Shown piece by piece: positions 31,578 through 38,308 of a stretch of DNA of 42,200 nt. The stretch's first letter is position 1. Each line of letters opens with the position of its first letter. This DNA is from Candidatus Saccharimonadota bacterium (lineage in GTDB: Bacteria > Patescibacteriota > Saccharimonadia > Saccharimonadales > Saccharimonadaceae): contig JAFRJN010000004.1 in the NCBI GenBank assembly GCA_017432225.1, forward strand, positions 1 to 42,200, read 5' to 3'. The notes beneath the pieces are model-generated. The model searched no databases and was not told the origin of the DNA. It saw nothing but the letters and a program-made list of their open reading frames with translations. A program made the position numbers and the translations under genes.

Positions 31578-32149
31578 TGCAAGACCCTTATTGTTACCCA
31601 GATTCTAGAGTACTAAAAAATAAGTTTAATATACGAGATTTTGATAAGTTAAGTCTTGAGGAGCGTAAATTTGCAAAGTACCGAGCCAGAGAGCTATTTG
31701 AAGATCCAATTCAGGGGCGGTTTGACTTTGACCACCTACGGGCGATTCATCGGCATTTGTTTCAAGATGTCTATGATTGGGCGGGCGAGGTGCGGACGGT
31801 AGACATTGCGAAAGGGAATATGTTTTGCCGGTGTTTCGCAATAGAGCCGGAGGCAGAGCGGATTTTTGGAGAACTTAAGGCAGAGAAATATCTGCGAGGG
31901 ATGATGGTAGGAGAGGTGGCAGGGAGGCTAGCATACTATCTGTCCGAGATCAACGCGCTCCATCCATTCCGCGAGGGAAATGGGCGAGCGCAGAGAGAGT
32001 TCGTGCGGCAGCTTGCACTTCTAAATGGATATTTCTTGTCGTTTAGGGGGATTCGGCAAGATGAGATGATAGAGGCGTCGAAGGCATCCTTTCGGCTGGA
32101 TTATGAGCCGATGGAGAGGATTATTCTGGGGCATTTGAGGGGGATTTGA
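31577..32149 (+). CDS. Fic-domain AMP transferase toxin
   Basis: 190 residues. The active-site loop HPFREGNGRAQREF at 129-142 is the full AMP-transfer form, with the His base and the anion-binding glycines. DVYDWAGEVRTVDIAKGNMF fits the substrate-binding flap of class I Fic proteins (VbhT/FicT, which modify gyrase and topoisomerase IV). Usual length is about 200. The ATG overlaps the antitoxin stop, so translation is coupled. The target here is inferred from the class only. It converges with the HIT gene, 70 nt away, with only a weak hairpin between. Confidence 0.88.
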   Translation: MQDPYCYPDSRVLKNKFNIRDFDKLSLEERKFAKYRARELFEDPIQGRFDFDHLRAIHRHLFQDVYDWAGEVRTVDIAKGNMFCRCFAIEPEAERIFGELKAEKYLRGMMVGEVAGRLAYYLSEINALHPFREGNGRAQREFVRQLALLNGYFLSFRGIRQDEMIEASKASFRLDYEPMERIILGHLRGI

Positions 32150-32219
32150 GCACCTTGCTCGTCTAGGCGCGTGGCGATTAGGCAGACAGGTTTTCGTGGT
32201 TAAATAGGCTGTCTTTTGG

Positions 32220-32597
32220 CTAGTTGTAGGCGAGAAGGGACTGGATGTCTCTAAATTCTTCCTCGGTGAGGTCGAGAGTTTTGCCGTGCTGCCAGTCTTC
32301 ATCCAGAGGCATGAGGTGGACGTGGGCGTGAGGGACGTCGGTGCCGACGACTTTCCAGAGGATGCGGGCGCCGAGTTTGTCCTCCATGTGCTTGGACAAT
32401 TTTTTGACCGTATCCATGAGCGCCTGATAGTCTTCGTCTTCTAGATTGTAGATTTTGTCAACTTCCTTTTTGGGGATGACGAGGGTGTGACCTTTGGTCT
32501 CGGGGTGAATGTCTAGGAAGGCGTAAGTTTTGTCGTCTTCGTAGATTTTGTACGAAGGAATTTCGCCGTTTATGATTTTGGTAAAAATACTACTCAT
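32220..32597 (-). CDS. HIT-family nucleotide hydrolase
   Basis: 125 residues. HIT proteins hydrolyse adenosine 5'-phosphoramidates or dinucleoside polyphosphates. The triad loop HAHVHLMP is at 90-97, and the opening SIFTKIINGEIPSYKIYEDD is typical of the Hint branch. GAGGAG precedes the start, which overlaps the PAP2 gene by 8 nt. Second gene of the pair. Confidence 0.92.
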   Translation of the reverse strand: MSSIFTKIINGEIPSYKIYEDDKTYAFLDIHPETKGHTLVIPKKEVDKIYNLEDEDYQALMDTVKKLSKHMEDKLGARILWKVVGTDVPHAHVHLMPLDEDWQHGKTLDLTEEEFRDIQSLLAYN

Positions 32598-33081
32598 GTT
32601 TATCTCCTCTAGTTAATAGTTTAACGGTAACGAAATAAATTGCAGCAAAAATCACGGAGAAGATGAGCCCGCCGACACAGTCAGAGACCCAATGTTTGTT
32701 GGCTAAAACGCGACCAACTGGGACGAGAATAATAAATGCGAGCATGATGAAGTCAAGCAAGGCAATGAGGGATTTTTGTTTGATGTAATGGGGGAGCAGA
32801 ATGGCGGCGCAGAGGAAAAAAGTAGCAGTGATCATGGTGTGAGTAGAAGGGAAGCTGGCCTCACCGGAGCCGTCTGGGCGAGTATTTAAAACAAAAATGT
32901 AGTCAAAAATCACATAAGTGATAGCGACGAGCGCGTAGGGAACGATAAGGGCGACGAGCGGCTTGTCGATCTTTTTAAAAGATTTGCGTGAAAACCACTG
33001 GGTCACGCCCATCACGAAGAAAATGATGGCGGTGGCCATGGCAGTGGCGACCATAATATCTGTAGCTTTATCCCAATCCAT
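32590..33081 (-). CDS. PAP2-family membrane phosphatase
   Basis: 163 residues with five or six membrane helices. The acid phosphatase motifs are FPSTHTM (77-83, usually PSGH) and GRVLANKHWVSD (123-134, with R124, H130 and D134). In bacteria such proteins recycle undecaprenyl pyrophosphate or phosphatidyl phosphates on the outer membrane face. The start is put at 33081, because codons upstream (CYNKT) come from the TGTGCTATAAT element 6 nt before the ATG. Confidence 0.85.
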   Translation of the reverse strand: MDWDKATDIMVATAMATAIIFFVMGVTQWFSRKSFKKIDKPLVALIVPYALVAITYVIFDYIFVLNTRPDGSGEASFPSTHTMITATFFLCAAILLPHYIKQKSLIALLDFIMLAFIILVPVGRVLANKHWVSDCVGGLIFSVIFAAIYFVTVKLLTRGDKHE

Positions 33082-33087
33082 AGTTTT

Positions 33088-33096
33088 ATTATAGCA
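33088..33096 (-). promoter_or_regulatory. Leaderless-type promoter of the PAP2 gene
   Basis: TGTGCTATAAT (hexamer 33088-33093), 6 nt before the ATG. It starts right after the T-run that follows the tRNA minihelix region. Confidence 0.65.
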
Positions 33097-33103
33097 CAAA
33101 AAA

Positions 33104-33116
33104 GACCCTGTTAGGG
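33104..33116 (-). terminator. Weak hairpin with T6 after the tRNA-Arg copy
   Basis: CCCT/AGGG stem (33106-33109 with 33113-33116) followed on the minus strand by TCTTTTTT. Four base pairs only. Confidence 0.35.
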
Positions 33117-33127
33117 CCGATGTTTAT

Positions 33128-33220
33128 GATATTGGTACACCCGTTGGCGGAGCCCGGGTGCCAGCTAGATAGATCCTACTGGAACAAAAATAGCCTTACG
33201 GCTAGATATTGGTACACCCG
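33128..33220 (-). repeat. Direct repeat of the tRNA-Arg 3' end with an acceptor-stem minihelix
   Basis: A 16-nt sequence is repeated exactly at 33128-33143 and 33205-33220 and covers the tRNA 3' acceptor strand with CCA. On the minus strand the second copy also has GCACCCG (33155-33161), so 33133-33161 folds as the tRNA-Arg acceptor stem (7 bp), an 11-nt loop and ACCA. Confidence 0.8.
33186..33204 (-). terminator. Terminator directly after tRNA-Arg
   Basis: TAGCC-GTAA-GGCTA stem on the minus strand (33191-33204) followed by TTTTT. Confidence 0.65.
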
Positions 33221-33286
33221 ACACGATTTGAACGTGCGACCTTTTGCTCCGCAAGCAAACGCTCTATCCAGCTGAGCTACGGGTGC
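33210..33286 (-). tRNA. tRNA-Arg (GCG)
   Basis: Acceptor GCACCCG/CGGGTGT with a terminal G-U pair, discriminator A, encoded CCA, anticodon stem TTTGC/GCAAA with loop TTGCGGA (anticodon GCG), and T loop TTCAAAT. It reads CGC and CGU. Most bacteria use ACG with inosine, so an unmodified G34 is unusual. Its promoter lies near 33384 (TGTGGTATAAT), about 95 nt upstream; the leader can form small hairpins. Confidence 0.92.
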
Positions 33287-33383
33287 ATGGTGTGGACACC
33301 GCCACAGTGTAAGTTTAAAAGCTTATCCTCTGTAGCGATTCCACCTAGAAATTAAATGAGCATCACCACAGAGGTGACTCTCT

Positions 33384-33393
33384 TATTATACCA
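33384..33393 (-). promoter_or_regulatory. Promoter of tRNA-Arg
   Basis: TGTGGTATAAT on the minus strand just downstream of the membrane protein gene; expected start about 90 nt before the tRNA. The intervening sequence holds a hairpin (TGTGG/CCACA) and no gene. Confidence 0.5.
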
Positions 33394-33438
33394 CATTTTT
33401 GTATAAAAATGTAGAAAATTGTGTGATATTTTTGGTTT

Positions 33439-34407
33439 TTAGGCTTCGGAGTGAAGCTTGGCGAATTTTTTGGACTTTTTGTCTAGCTCTTTGTAGTCGC
33501 TTTCGGTGATTTTTTCGTCTTTGCCGGAGTTGATGAAGTTCCTGAGTACGCCGACTAGGATGAACGGGCGGACAAAGGTGGAGTGGAGAATACCCCACAT
33601 GATGACGCCGGCGATGCCGGAGCAGACCCAGCTAAAGATGGTGATGTCGTGAAGGAACTCTGGGACTTCTTTGCCAGCATTCGTTAGCACCTCGATGGTT
33701 TCGTTGCTAAGGGCGGTCATAGCCTCTGGGAAGAGCAGGGTGATGAGATAGGCGATGACAGTAAAGATGCCGCCGATGACCACAAACGAGGCCAGGGAAA
33801 TACCGAAGATACGGCCGAGGTTTCTGATAAGAGTCTTGCCGTGTTTGAAGAAAATCGCGGCGCCTTCGAGGGTGGCCTTGCCGGCGCTTTCGTCTTTTTT
33901 GTAGAAGACCCAGCCGAGACAGCAGTCGCAGAGGTAGTCGACGATGGTATTGATGACGCTCGAAATGGTGCTGCCGACAGCGTTGCCGTTGTTACCACCA
34001 ACGGCCTGGCCGACTGCGGTGATGCCGTTGCCGATTTGGCGGAAAATGCCTTTAATAACACCGGTGACGGCATAGTAGGCAGCTACGGTAGTGAAGCGTT
34101 CTTTGACGATTTTTCTACCTTCTTTGACGGTATTTTCTGGGAGCTTACCGCTGACGACACCCTCGGTCATCATGGCGATTTGACCGGCTTTGTAGGTGTA
34201 GGCGACGAAGTGGAGGAAAACGCCTGCGCAGATACCACCAAGTACGGCGCCGATGGCGAGGCCAGCGAAGCCTTTGTCCGAGGTCTGGTTAGCGATGATG
34301 AACCCAGCCGCAGAGAAAATGATAAAAGCGATAAACGCAATTAGATCCCAGAGGACGCGCCAAAGGGAAAAGCCAATTGTCTTTTTGTAAATTGATTTGT
34401 TGTCCAT
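33439..34407 (-). CDS. Multi-pass membrane protein, unknown
   Basis: 322 residues with about five or six hydrophobic segments (near 20-40, 48-72, 110-125, 200-230, 258-285). A Gly/Asn-rich loop with CDCC lies in the middle. The C-terminus is charged (SDYKELDKKSKKFAKLHSEA). I do not recognise a transporter or enzyme motif. AAAGGAGT precedes the ATG; a TACAAT -10 lies about 20 nt further up, and the gene is single. Confidence 0.7.
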   Translation of the reverse strand: MDNKSIYKKTIGFSLWRVLWDLIAFIAFIIFSAAGFIIANQTSDKGFAGLAIGAVLGGICAGVFLHFVAYTYKAGQIAMMTEGVVSGKLPENTVKEGRKIVKERFTTVAAYYAVTGVIKGIFRQIGNGITAVGQAVGGNNGNAVGSTISSVINTIVDYLCDCCLGWVFYKKDESAGKATLEGAAIFFKHGKTLIRNLGRIFGISLASFVVIGGIFTVIAYLITLLFPEAMTALSNETIEVLTNAGKEVPEFLHDITIFSWVCSGIAGVIMWGILHSTFVRPFILVGVLRNFINSGKDEKITESDYKELDKKSKKFAKLHSEA

Positions 34408-34458
34408 TTAAACTCCTTTGACTTTATTGTATCACGGGATGAAATTTTGTGGTAGTGG

Positions 34459-34487
34459 TTGTGCGACAGGGAAGAATGTGGTAAAAT
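34459..34487 (+). promoter_or_regulatory. Promoter of tRNA-Ser
   Basis: -35 TTGTGC (34459-34464), 17-nt spacer, -10 TAAAAT (34482-34487) with TGG before it. Confidence 0.65.
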
Positions 34488-34494
34488 AGAAAGT

Positions 34495-34582
34495 GGAAGC
34501 GTGGCCGAGTGGTTGAAGGCGCACGACTCGAAATCGTGTGGGCCGAAAGGTCTCGGAGGTTCGAATCCTCTCGCTTCCGCCA
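34495..34582 (+). tRNA. tRNA-Ser (CGA)
   Basis: 88 nt with the long variable arm of class II tRNAs. Acceptor GGAAGCG/CGCTTCC, discriminator G, encoded CCA, anticodon loop CTCGAAA with CGA, which reads UCG. Terminator follows at once; a 21-nt copy of the 3' end lies at 34626-34646. Confidence 0.95.
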
Positions 34583-34646
34583 CGGCTCCAGAGGGCCGCT
34601 TTTTTTCGGATTCGAATCTTCGATGCGAATCCTCTCGCTTCCGCCA
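34562..34646 (+). repeat. Direct repeat of the tRNA-Ser 3' end
   Basis: 34562-34582 and 34626-34646 are identical over 21 nt including CCA, 64 nt apart, with the tRNA terminator between them. The 5' acceptor strand is not copied. Confidence 0.85.
34583..34606 (+). terminator. Terminator of tRNA-Ser
   Basis: CGGCTC/GGGCCG stem (34583-34588 with 34593-34598, one G-U), loop of 4, then CTTTTTTT. Confidence 0.8.
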
Positions 34647-34649
34647 TGA

Positions 34650-34673
34650 AAAATAGCCCATGGGGGCTATTTT
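34650..34673. terminator. Bidirectional terminator
   Basis: AAAATAGCCC/GGGCTATTTT, 10 bp (34650-34659 with 34664-34673), between the tRNA-Ser repeat and the end of the 34679-34888 gene. Confidence 0.75.
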
Positions 34674-34678
34674 ATAAT

Positions 34679-34888
34679 TTACAATATTGGTAGTGAAAAT
34701 TGGGCGTTGATTTGGCTTTGAGCCAACATCTGGTCGGTTTCAGCGGCCTTAAGAGTCATACGGTGTTCTAATTCCTTATAATCCTCTAGAGTTGGTTCCA
34801 GCTCTGGTGGGACTTCTATAATCCCTCCTTCTATCCCGGCTTCATCAAAGCATTGTTTTAATTCTTTGTAGAAGTTCAATTGTATCAC
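34679..34888 (-). CDS. Small hypothetical protein
   Basis: 69 residues from a GTG at 34888, or 66 from a TTG at 34879; AGGTG lies 6 nt before the TTG, so the shorter form is also possible. Acidic (IEVPPELEPTLEDYKELEHR) and helical. It follows the small gene at 34942-35163 by 53 nt and probably shares its mRNA. The pair is the size of a toxin-antitoxin or regulator pair, but no motif supports that. Confidence 0.5.
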   Translation of the reverse strand: MIQLNFYKELKQCFDEAGIEGGIIEVPPELEPTLEDYKELEHRMTLKAAETDQMLAQSQINAQFSLPIL

Positions 34889-34941
34889 CTACCTTTCATA
34901 AAGGACCAAGTTTTAGCCTTTATTACATTGTGGCATCAAAG

Positions 34942-35163
34942 TCACTGTTTGATAAAAAATGCGTATACCTCTTTTCCGTCTGTATGGGTTGTGATACGGT
35001 CATATCCCACTACACCCTCATCATATAGTTCATCTAGTTCGCTAAGAATAATACTTCTATCAGTAAATCCTTTTTGTTCTAATCTAGATATTAAATCAAC
35101 TATGCAAAACGGTTTTGTTTGGGCCTGTATAGCCCTTCGGACTTCTCTTTTATAGTCTGACAT
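34942..35163 (-). CDS. Small winged helix-like hypothetical protein
   Basis: 73 residues. MSDYKREVRRAIQAQTKPFC, then IVDLISRLEQKGFTDRSIIL, SELDELYDEGVVGYDRI and a final strand give a helix-helix-helix-wing pattern of small winged-helix proteins. AGGAGGTGG precedes the ATG. Promoter at 35218-35246. Function not known. Confidence 0.6.
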   Translation of the reverse strand: MSDYKREVRRAIQAQTKPFCIVDLISRLEQKGFTDRSIILSELDELYDEGVVGYDRITTHTDGKEVYAFFIKQ

Positions 35164-35217
35164 CTGCCACCTCCTAATCTACTACTTGGTTTATAGTTCC
35201 AAATCTAAACTATGGCT

Positions 35218-35246
35218 ATTGTACTACATTTTGCGAGTATTTTCAA
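35218..35246 (-). promoter_or_regulatory. Promoter of the two small genes
   Basis: -35 TTGAAA (35241-35246), 17-nt spacer, -10 TACAAT (35218-35223). Confidence 0.7.
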
Positions 35247-35275
35247 GAGGCGGGCAGAGAGTTCGTCAATAAAAA

Positions 35276-35295
35276 AGGCTAGCCGAGGCTAGCCT
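35276..35295 (-). terminator. Terminator overlapping the stop codon of the 35294-36004 gene
   Basis: AGGCTAGC/GCTAGCCT (35276-35283 with 35288-35295, loop of 4), then T6 on the minus strand. The stop codon starts within the stem. Confidence 0.85.
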
Positions 35296-36004
35296 AAAAG
35301 CGGATGATTTTTGGGGTTTTGTCGTCGGTGTATTTTACATGCCAAACGTCTTTTGAGCCCCACACTCTGAATCCAGGGCCGGCTTCTTCGCGCAAACCCT
35401 TTTCTTTGAGAATTCTGACGATGTCGACAAGTGTAGCGCCAAGCTCCTCGTTCTTGTTAACTGCCTTCCCAAAATTCCAGCCAATGAAATGACCTAGAAA
35501 TTCATTGTAAAAATGCTTCCTAGCATCGTCTTGGTTTTCGGGCTCAACATTATTATTGCACAAAGTATCGTCTATAACCGCTAGTTTGCCACGGCCATGA
35601 TAGTGTGCGACAGTTCGATCAGTAAACACCGCTGCGAAACACATTGGGTCAAGAAAAATTTGATCCTCTATATGGTCTTTGTAGAGTTTAGTCATTTTTA
35701 GCAAAATTTCTGAAATATTAGCAATTTCACTAAAGGCTCGCCGATTGTCTATCACTTCGACATGTCGGCCATTTTTAGTCTTTTTATAAAAATAGACTGG
35801 GCAGGTCGGCAGACCATCGTTCGGTGGATGCAAAAGCATGCATCTATTTTCTGCTAGAAGCAGCGGGTTGATACCTGGCCTCTTATAATCTGCTATTTTG
35901 AGATCTTTGACACTGGTCGGGACATAGAGCAGATTGTTGTCTTTAGCAAACTCCTGCGCCGAGTAGTCCATGTAACTTGGCCTAGAAACTTTTTCAAAAA
36001 ACAT
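35294..36004 (-). CDS. Hypothetical protein, 236 residues
   Basis: I do not recognise a family. Soluble, with FFEKVSRPSYMDYSAQEFAK at the start and TDRTVAHYHGRGKLAVIDDT in the middle; no catalytic pattern is clear. The start at 36004 has AAAGGGGGT upstream and is preferred to 36022, which would include the ribosome binding site. Single gene with a strong terminator. Confidence 0.7.
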   Translation of the reverse strand: MFFEKVSRPSYMDYSAQEFAKDNNLLYVPTSVKDLKIADYKRPGINPLLLAENRCMLLHPPNDGLPTCPVYFYKKTKNGRHVEVIDNRRAFSEIANISEILLKMTKLYKDHIEDQIFLDPMCFAAVFTDRTVAHYHGRGKLAVIDDTLCNNNVEPENQDDARKHFYNEFLGHFIGWNFGKAVNKNEELGATLVDIVRILKEKGLREEAGPGFRVWGSKDVWHVKYTDDKTPKIIRF

Positions 36005-36089
36005 CGGTTTACCCCCTTTCATCCAAAATTTATTAAAGTACTAGTGGACATTCTAACATAATTTAATCAGAATTAAAAATGCTTAAGCT

Positions 36090-36533
36090 TTATTTTTTAA
36101 CAAAGAGGAAGATACTGGCGGCGATAAAGATAATGCCGAGGCCACCAAAGATAATCCAAGTGATGCTTTGGTTTTCGCCGGCAACGATAAATTCTTCGGT
36201 TTTGCCAGGATTATAAAGAATTTCAACAGTATCGCCGATGCTGTATGCCGGCGGATTGGAGCCAGAGCCGAGCTCACCTTTCACTGTATTTTCGTTTACT
36301 TTGTATTCAATGACTGGGTAGTAGATATATCTTGTGCCTTCCGTATCGGTAGTAGCCTCAAAATCTTCGCGCATACTAACGACGGTGGCAGTGGCCTTCT
36401 CCGTACAGACTCTAACTAATTCATTAGAGCGGAAATACATAAAAATTCCAGCACCAATTAAGACTAGGCCTAGGACTAGAGCAATGAATTTGCCATATTT
36501 ATTGATTTCGATATTGGTGGTTTTCTGATCCAT
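36090..36533 (-). CDS. DUF3592-like membrane protein
   Basis: 147 residues: a membrane helix at about 14-33, a beta-rich extracellular part (TATVVSMREDFEATTDTEGT, YYPVIEYKVNENTVKGELGS, YSIGDTVEILYNPGKTEEFI), and a second helix at 124-144. This is the layout of DUF3592 proteins. AAAGG precedes the ATG. Role unknown. Confidence 0.7.
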   Translation of the reverse strand: MDQKTTNIEINKYGKFIALVLGLVLIGAGIFMYFRSNELVRVCTEKATATVVSMREDFEATTDTEGTRYIYYPVIEYKVNENTVKGELGSGSNPPAYSIGDTVEILYNPGKTEEFIVAGENQSITWIIFGGLGIIFIAASIFLFVKK

Positions 36534-36590
36534 ATTGGCCTTTCGTGGTTATTTATGATTTTATTATAGCATAATTTGGGCATGAAAAAT

Positions 36591-36612
36591 CCCCCTGGGA
36601 TGAGCCAGGGGG
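36591..36612 (-). terminator. Terminator of the VanY-like gene
   Basis: CCCCCTGG/CCAGGGGG, 8 bp, loop of 6, then ATTTTT on the minus strand. Confidence 0.85.
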
Positions 36613-36618
36613 TGGAGA

Positions 36619-37263
36619 TTAATCCGTTTCGCCGAGGTATTCCTCGAGCGTGAGGCCTTTCTCGGTAATTTCTTTGGCAACTGATGGGCTGCCGACATAG
36701 CGAAGATGCCAGGGCTCGTAGCTGTAGCCGGTTACATCTTCTTTGTCTTCATGATAACGGAGGATGAAGCCGTACTCGGGCATCAGCGCGTGGACTTTGG
36801 CAAACAGATCACGATTTGCAATCATGTGGTCGTTGTCGTTATCTGGTTCGCCGTCAATCATCATACAAACATCTACAGCGAGACCAGTATGGTGCTCGGA
36901 ATATCCAGGCACGGCGACATATTGTTTACAATAATCTTCGCCGTACTGCTCTTTGAAATAATTCCAGAGGTTAATCTGGTCATCCACTGAGCGATAAACA
37001 CTGTCTAGCCTGATGTCTACACCTTCTTTGAGTAGGGCCTCTTGGAGTTTTTTAAACTGCTCCAAAGTTTCTTCTTCGATAATAACATCGTCACCCCATG
37101 GGTCTTTGTCGACCACCAGGGTGATTTTGGCCTCCCAATTTGCAGGAAGCTGATGAGTTTTGTTGACGAGAACTAGATACTTGCTGTCGTCGTTTACAGC
37201 AGAGCCACAAGCCGCCAAAGCAAAGGTAATAAAACACATTATAAATACTACTATTTTCTTCAT
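36619..37263 (-). CDS. D-alanyl-D-alanine carboxypeptidase lipoprotein (VanY family)
   Basis: 214 residues. Lipobox LAAC at 16-19 anchors it to the outer face of the membrane. The M15B zinc peptidase motifs are SEHHTGLAVD (122-131, ligands H125 or H126 and D131) and EPWH (183-186, ligand H186 with catalytic E183), after SVYRSVDDQINLW. It trims the terminal D-Ala of peptidoglycan stem peptides, or of host wall fragments. AAAGGGGGG lies upstream; promoter TGGTATAAT near 37310. It adjoins other envelope genes. Confidence 0.9.
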   Translation of the reverse strand: MKKIVVFIMCFITFALAACGSAVNDDSKYLVLVNKTHQLPANWEAKITLVVDKDPWGDDVIIEEETLEQFKKLQEALLKEGVDIRLDSVYRSVDDQINLWNYFKEQYGEDYCKQYVAVPGYSEHHTGLAVDVCMMIDGEPDNDNDHMIANRDLFAKVHALMPEYGFILRYHEDKEDVTGYSYEPWHLRYVGSPSVAKEITEKGLTLEEYLGETD

Positions 37264-37399
37264 AGGACACCCCCCTTTAATAGTGTTTATTGTTTTAAGG
37301 TACTCTTCTTATTATACCACAAAAAGCGCTTTTGTCTAGAGGGCTGGTTGGGAGCGGTTCTATTTGCATTTTAATCTTTTCAAAATGAAGGGAATGTGT

Positions 37400-37455
37400 T
37401 AAAATAATGGTAGCTTTGGAGCTATTTTTTGTAGCTTTAAGTGTTGCACATTAAA
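37400..37455 (+). promoter_or_regulatory. pyrF leader with a possible attenuator
   Basis: -10 TAAAAT (37400-37405) with a weak TTTTCA -35 at 17 nt. Soon after comes TAGCT-TTGG-AGCTA followed by TTTTTT (37411-37430), a small terminator. AGCTA can pair instead with TAGCT at 37432-37436, an alternative hairpin that would break the terminator. A 14-nt block TGTTGCACATTAAA (37442-37455) recurs in the pnuC leader. Confidence 0.45.
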
Positions 37456-37507
37456 TCATAGGCACATGACCACGAACAATGCGAGTATCAGAAAGGAGTG
37501 AAATTAG

Positions 37508-38257
37508 ATGAGAACAGGTGGAAAGTTTACGACTGATACAATTATTTGGAGCGCAGACGTCTCTAAACAAGAAATTATGGAAGTAATTGAAGCGGGGGCG
37601 CTTCCGGAAGGGACCGTGATAAAACTTGATCGTCTTTTCTTTGAAAGCGAGAGTAAGGATTTTATCGACTGGTGCGAGAACAAAGGCTATCCGGTATTTT
37701 GTGATGCTAAAATCATTGAAATCCCGGTTAAGTCCATTGCGATCGCGAGTACTTATTTAGTTCATAGCCCGTTTATGCTTAATATTATGGCGGGAGCTAT
37801 TTCTAACATGGATTTTGAGCGAGATGACGCGCTGAAGCTGTTTGCCGAGGCCTGCAACGCCGCAACAACCAGAAGCTGCGTCGTAACAGTGCTGACTTCT
37901 AAAACCGAGCTGACCTGTATGCATGAGTTTGGAATGGATCCAATCAAGCAAGTTTTGAGGTACGTTTCTCTAGCTCACAACGCCGGCATTACTGATATTG
38001 TTTGTAGCCCCAAGGAAGCCGCCGCAATCCGCGCTAATCCAGATTTTGATGACATGATGATCAATACCCCTGGGGTGCGACTGCTCGATTCATCAAAAGA
38101 CGACCAAGCACGCGTCACTACCCCTGGTCAGGCGCTTAAGAATGGCGCCAATCGGCTGGTGATTGGCCGCGACTTGATTCGCGGAGAAGGAGATATTGTC
38201 GAACGCGTAGCGAAAAATTATACCAGAATCCTCGAGGATATTGGAATTGAAGCTTAG
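37508..38257 (+). CDS. pyrF: Orotidine 5'-phosphate decarboxylase-like protein
   Basis: 249 residues, a usual length. The TIM-barrel order fits PyrF: VIKLDRLFF (Lys39), PVFCDAKIIEIP, LSNIMAGA-like helix, IVCSPKEAAAI, INTPGVRLL, DDQARVTTPGQALKNGANRL and VIGRDLI. The enzyme makes UMP from OMP. The catalytic D-x-K-x-x-D motif reads D66-A-K68-I-I-E71, a Glu in place of the second Asp, so activity or substrate may differ. No other de novo pyrimidine gene is in the window. AAAGGAGTG precedes the start. Confidence 0.8.
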   Translation: MRTGGKFTTDTIIWSADVSKQEIMEVIEAGALPEGTVIKLDRLFFESESKDFIDWCENKGYPVFCDAKIIEIPVKSIAIASTYLVHSPFMLNIMAGAISNMDFERDDALKLFAEACNAATTRSCVVTVLTSKTELTCMHEFGMDPIKQVLRYVSLAHNAGITDIVCSPKEAAAIRANPDFDDMMINTPGVRLLDSSKDDQARVTTPGQALKNGANRLVIGRDLIRGEGDIVERVAKNYTRILEDIGIEA

Positions 38258-38280
38258 CCTATGGAGCTTCGTTTACATGG

Positions 38281-38308
38281 AGGCTCACTTATTAGTGGGC
38301 CTTTTTCT
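38281..38308. terminator. Terminator between pyrF and the DUF6512-like gene
   Basis: AGGCTCAC/GTGGGCCT (8 bp, one G-U) followed by TTTTTC on the plus strand. It overlaps the end of the convergent gene. Confidence 0.7.

Noticed and set aside
19253-34646. tRNA 3' repeats as att sites of a resident mobile element
   Set aside because: The copies are only 64-77 nt apart with no integrase or cargo between them; at most they are remnants.
37407-37454. Possible 15-residue leader peptide upstream of pyrF
   Set aside because: The ATG lies directly at the -10 element, upstream of the expected transcription start, with no ribosome binding site.
37508-38257. First reading as deoxyribose-phosphate aldolase (deoC)
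   Set aside because: The DQARVTTPGQAL and VIGR segments and the DxKxx motif fit OMP decarboxylase better.
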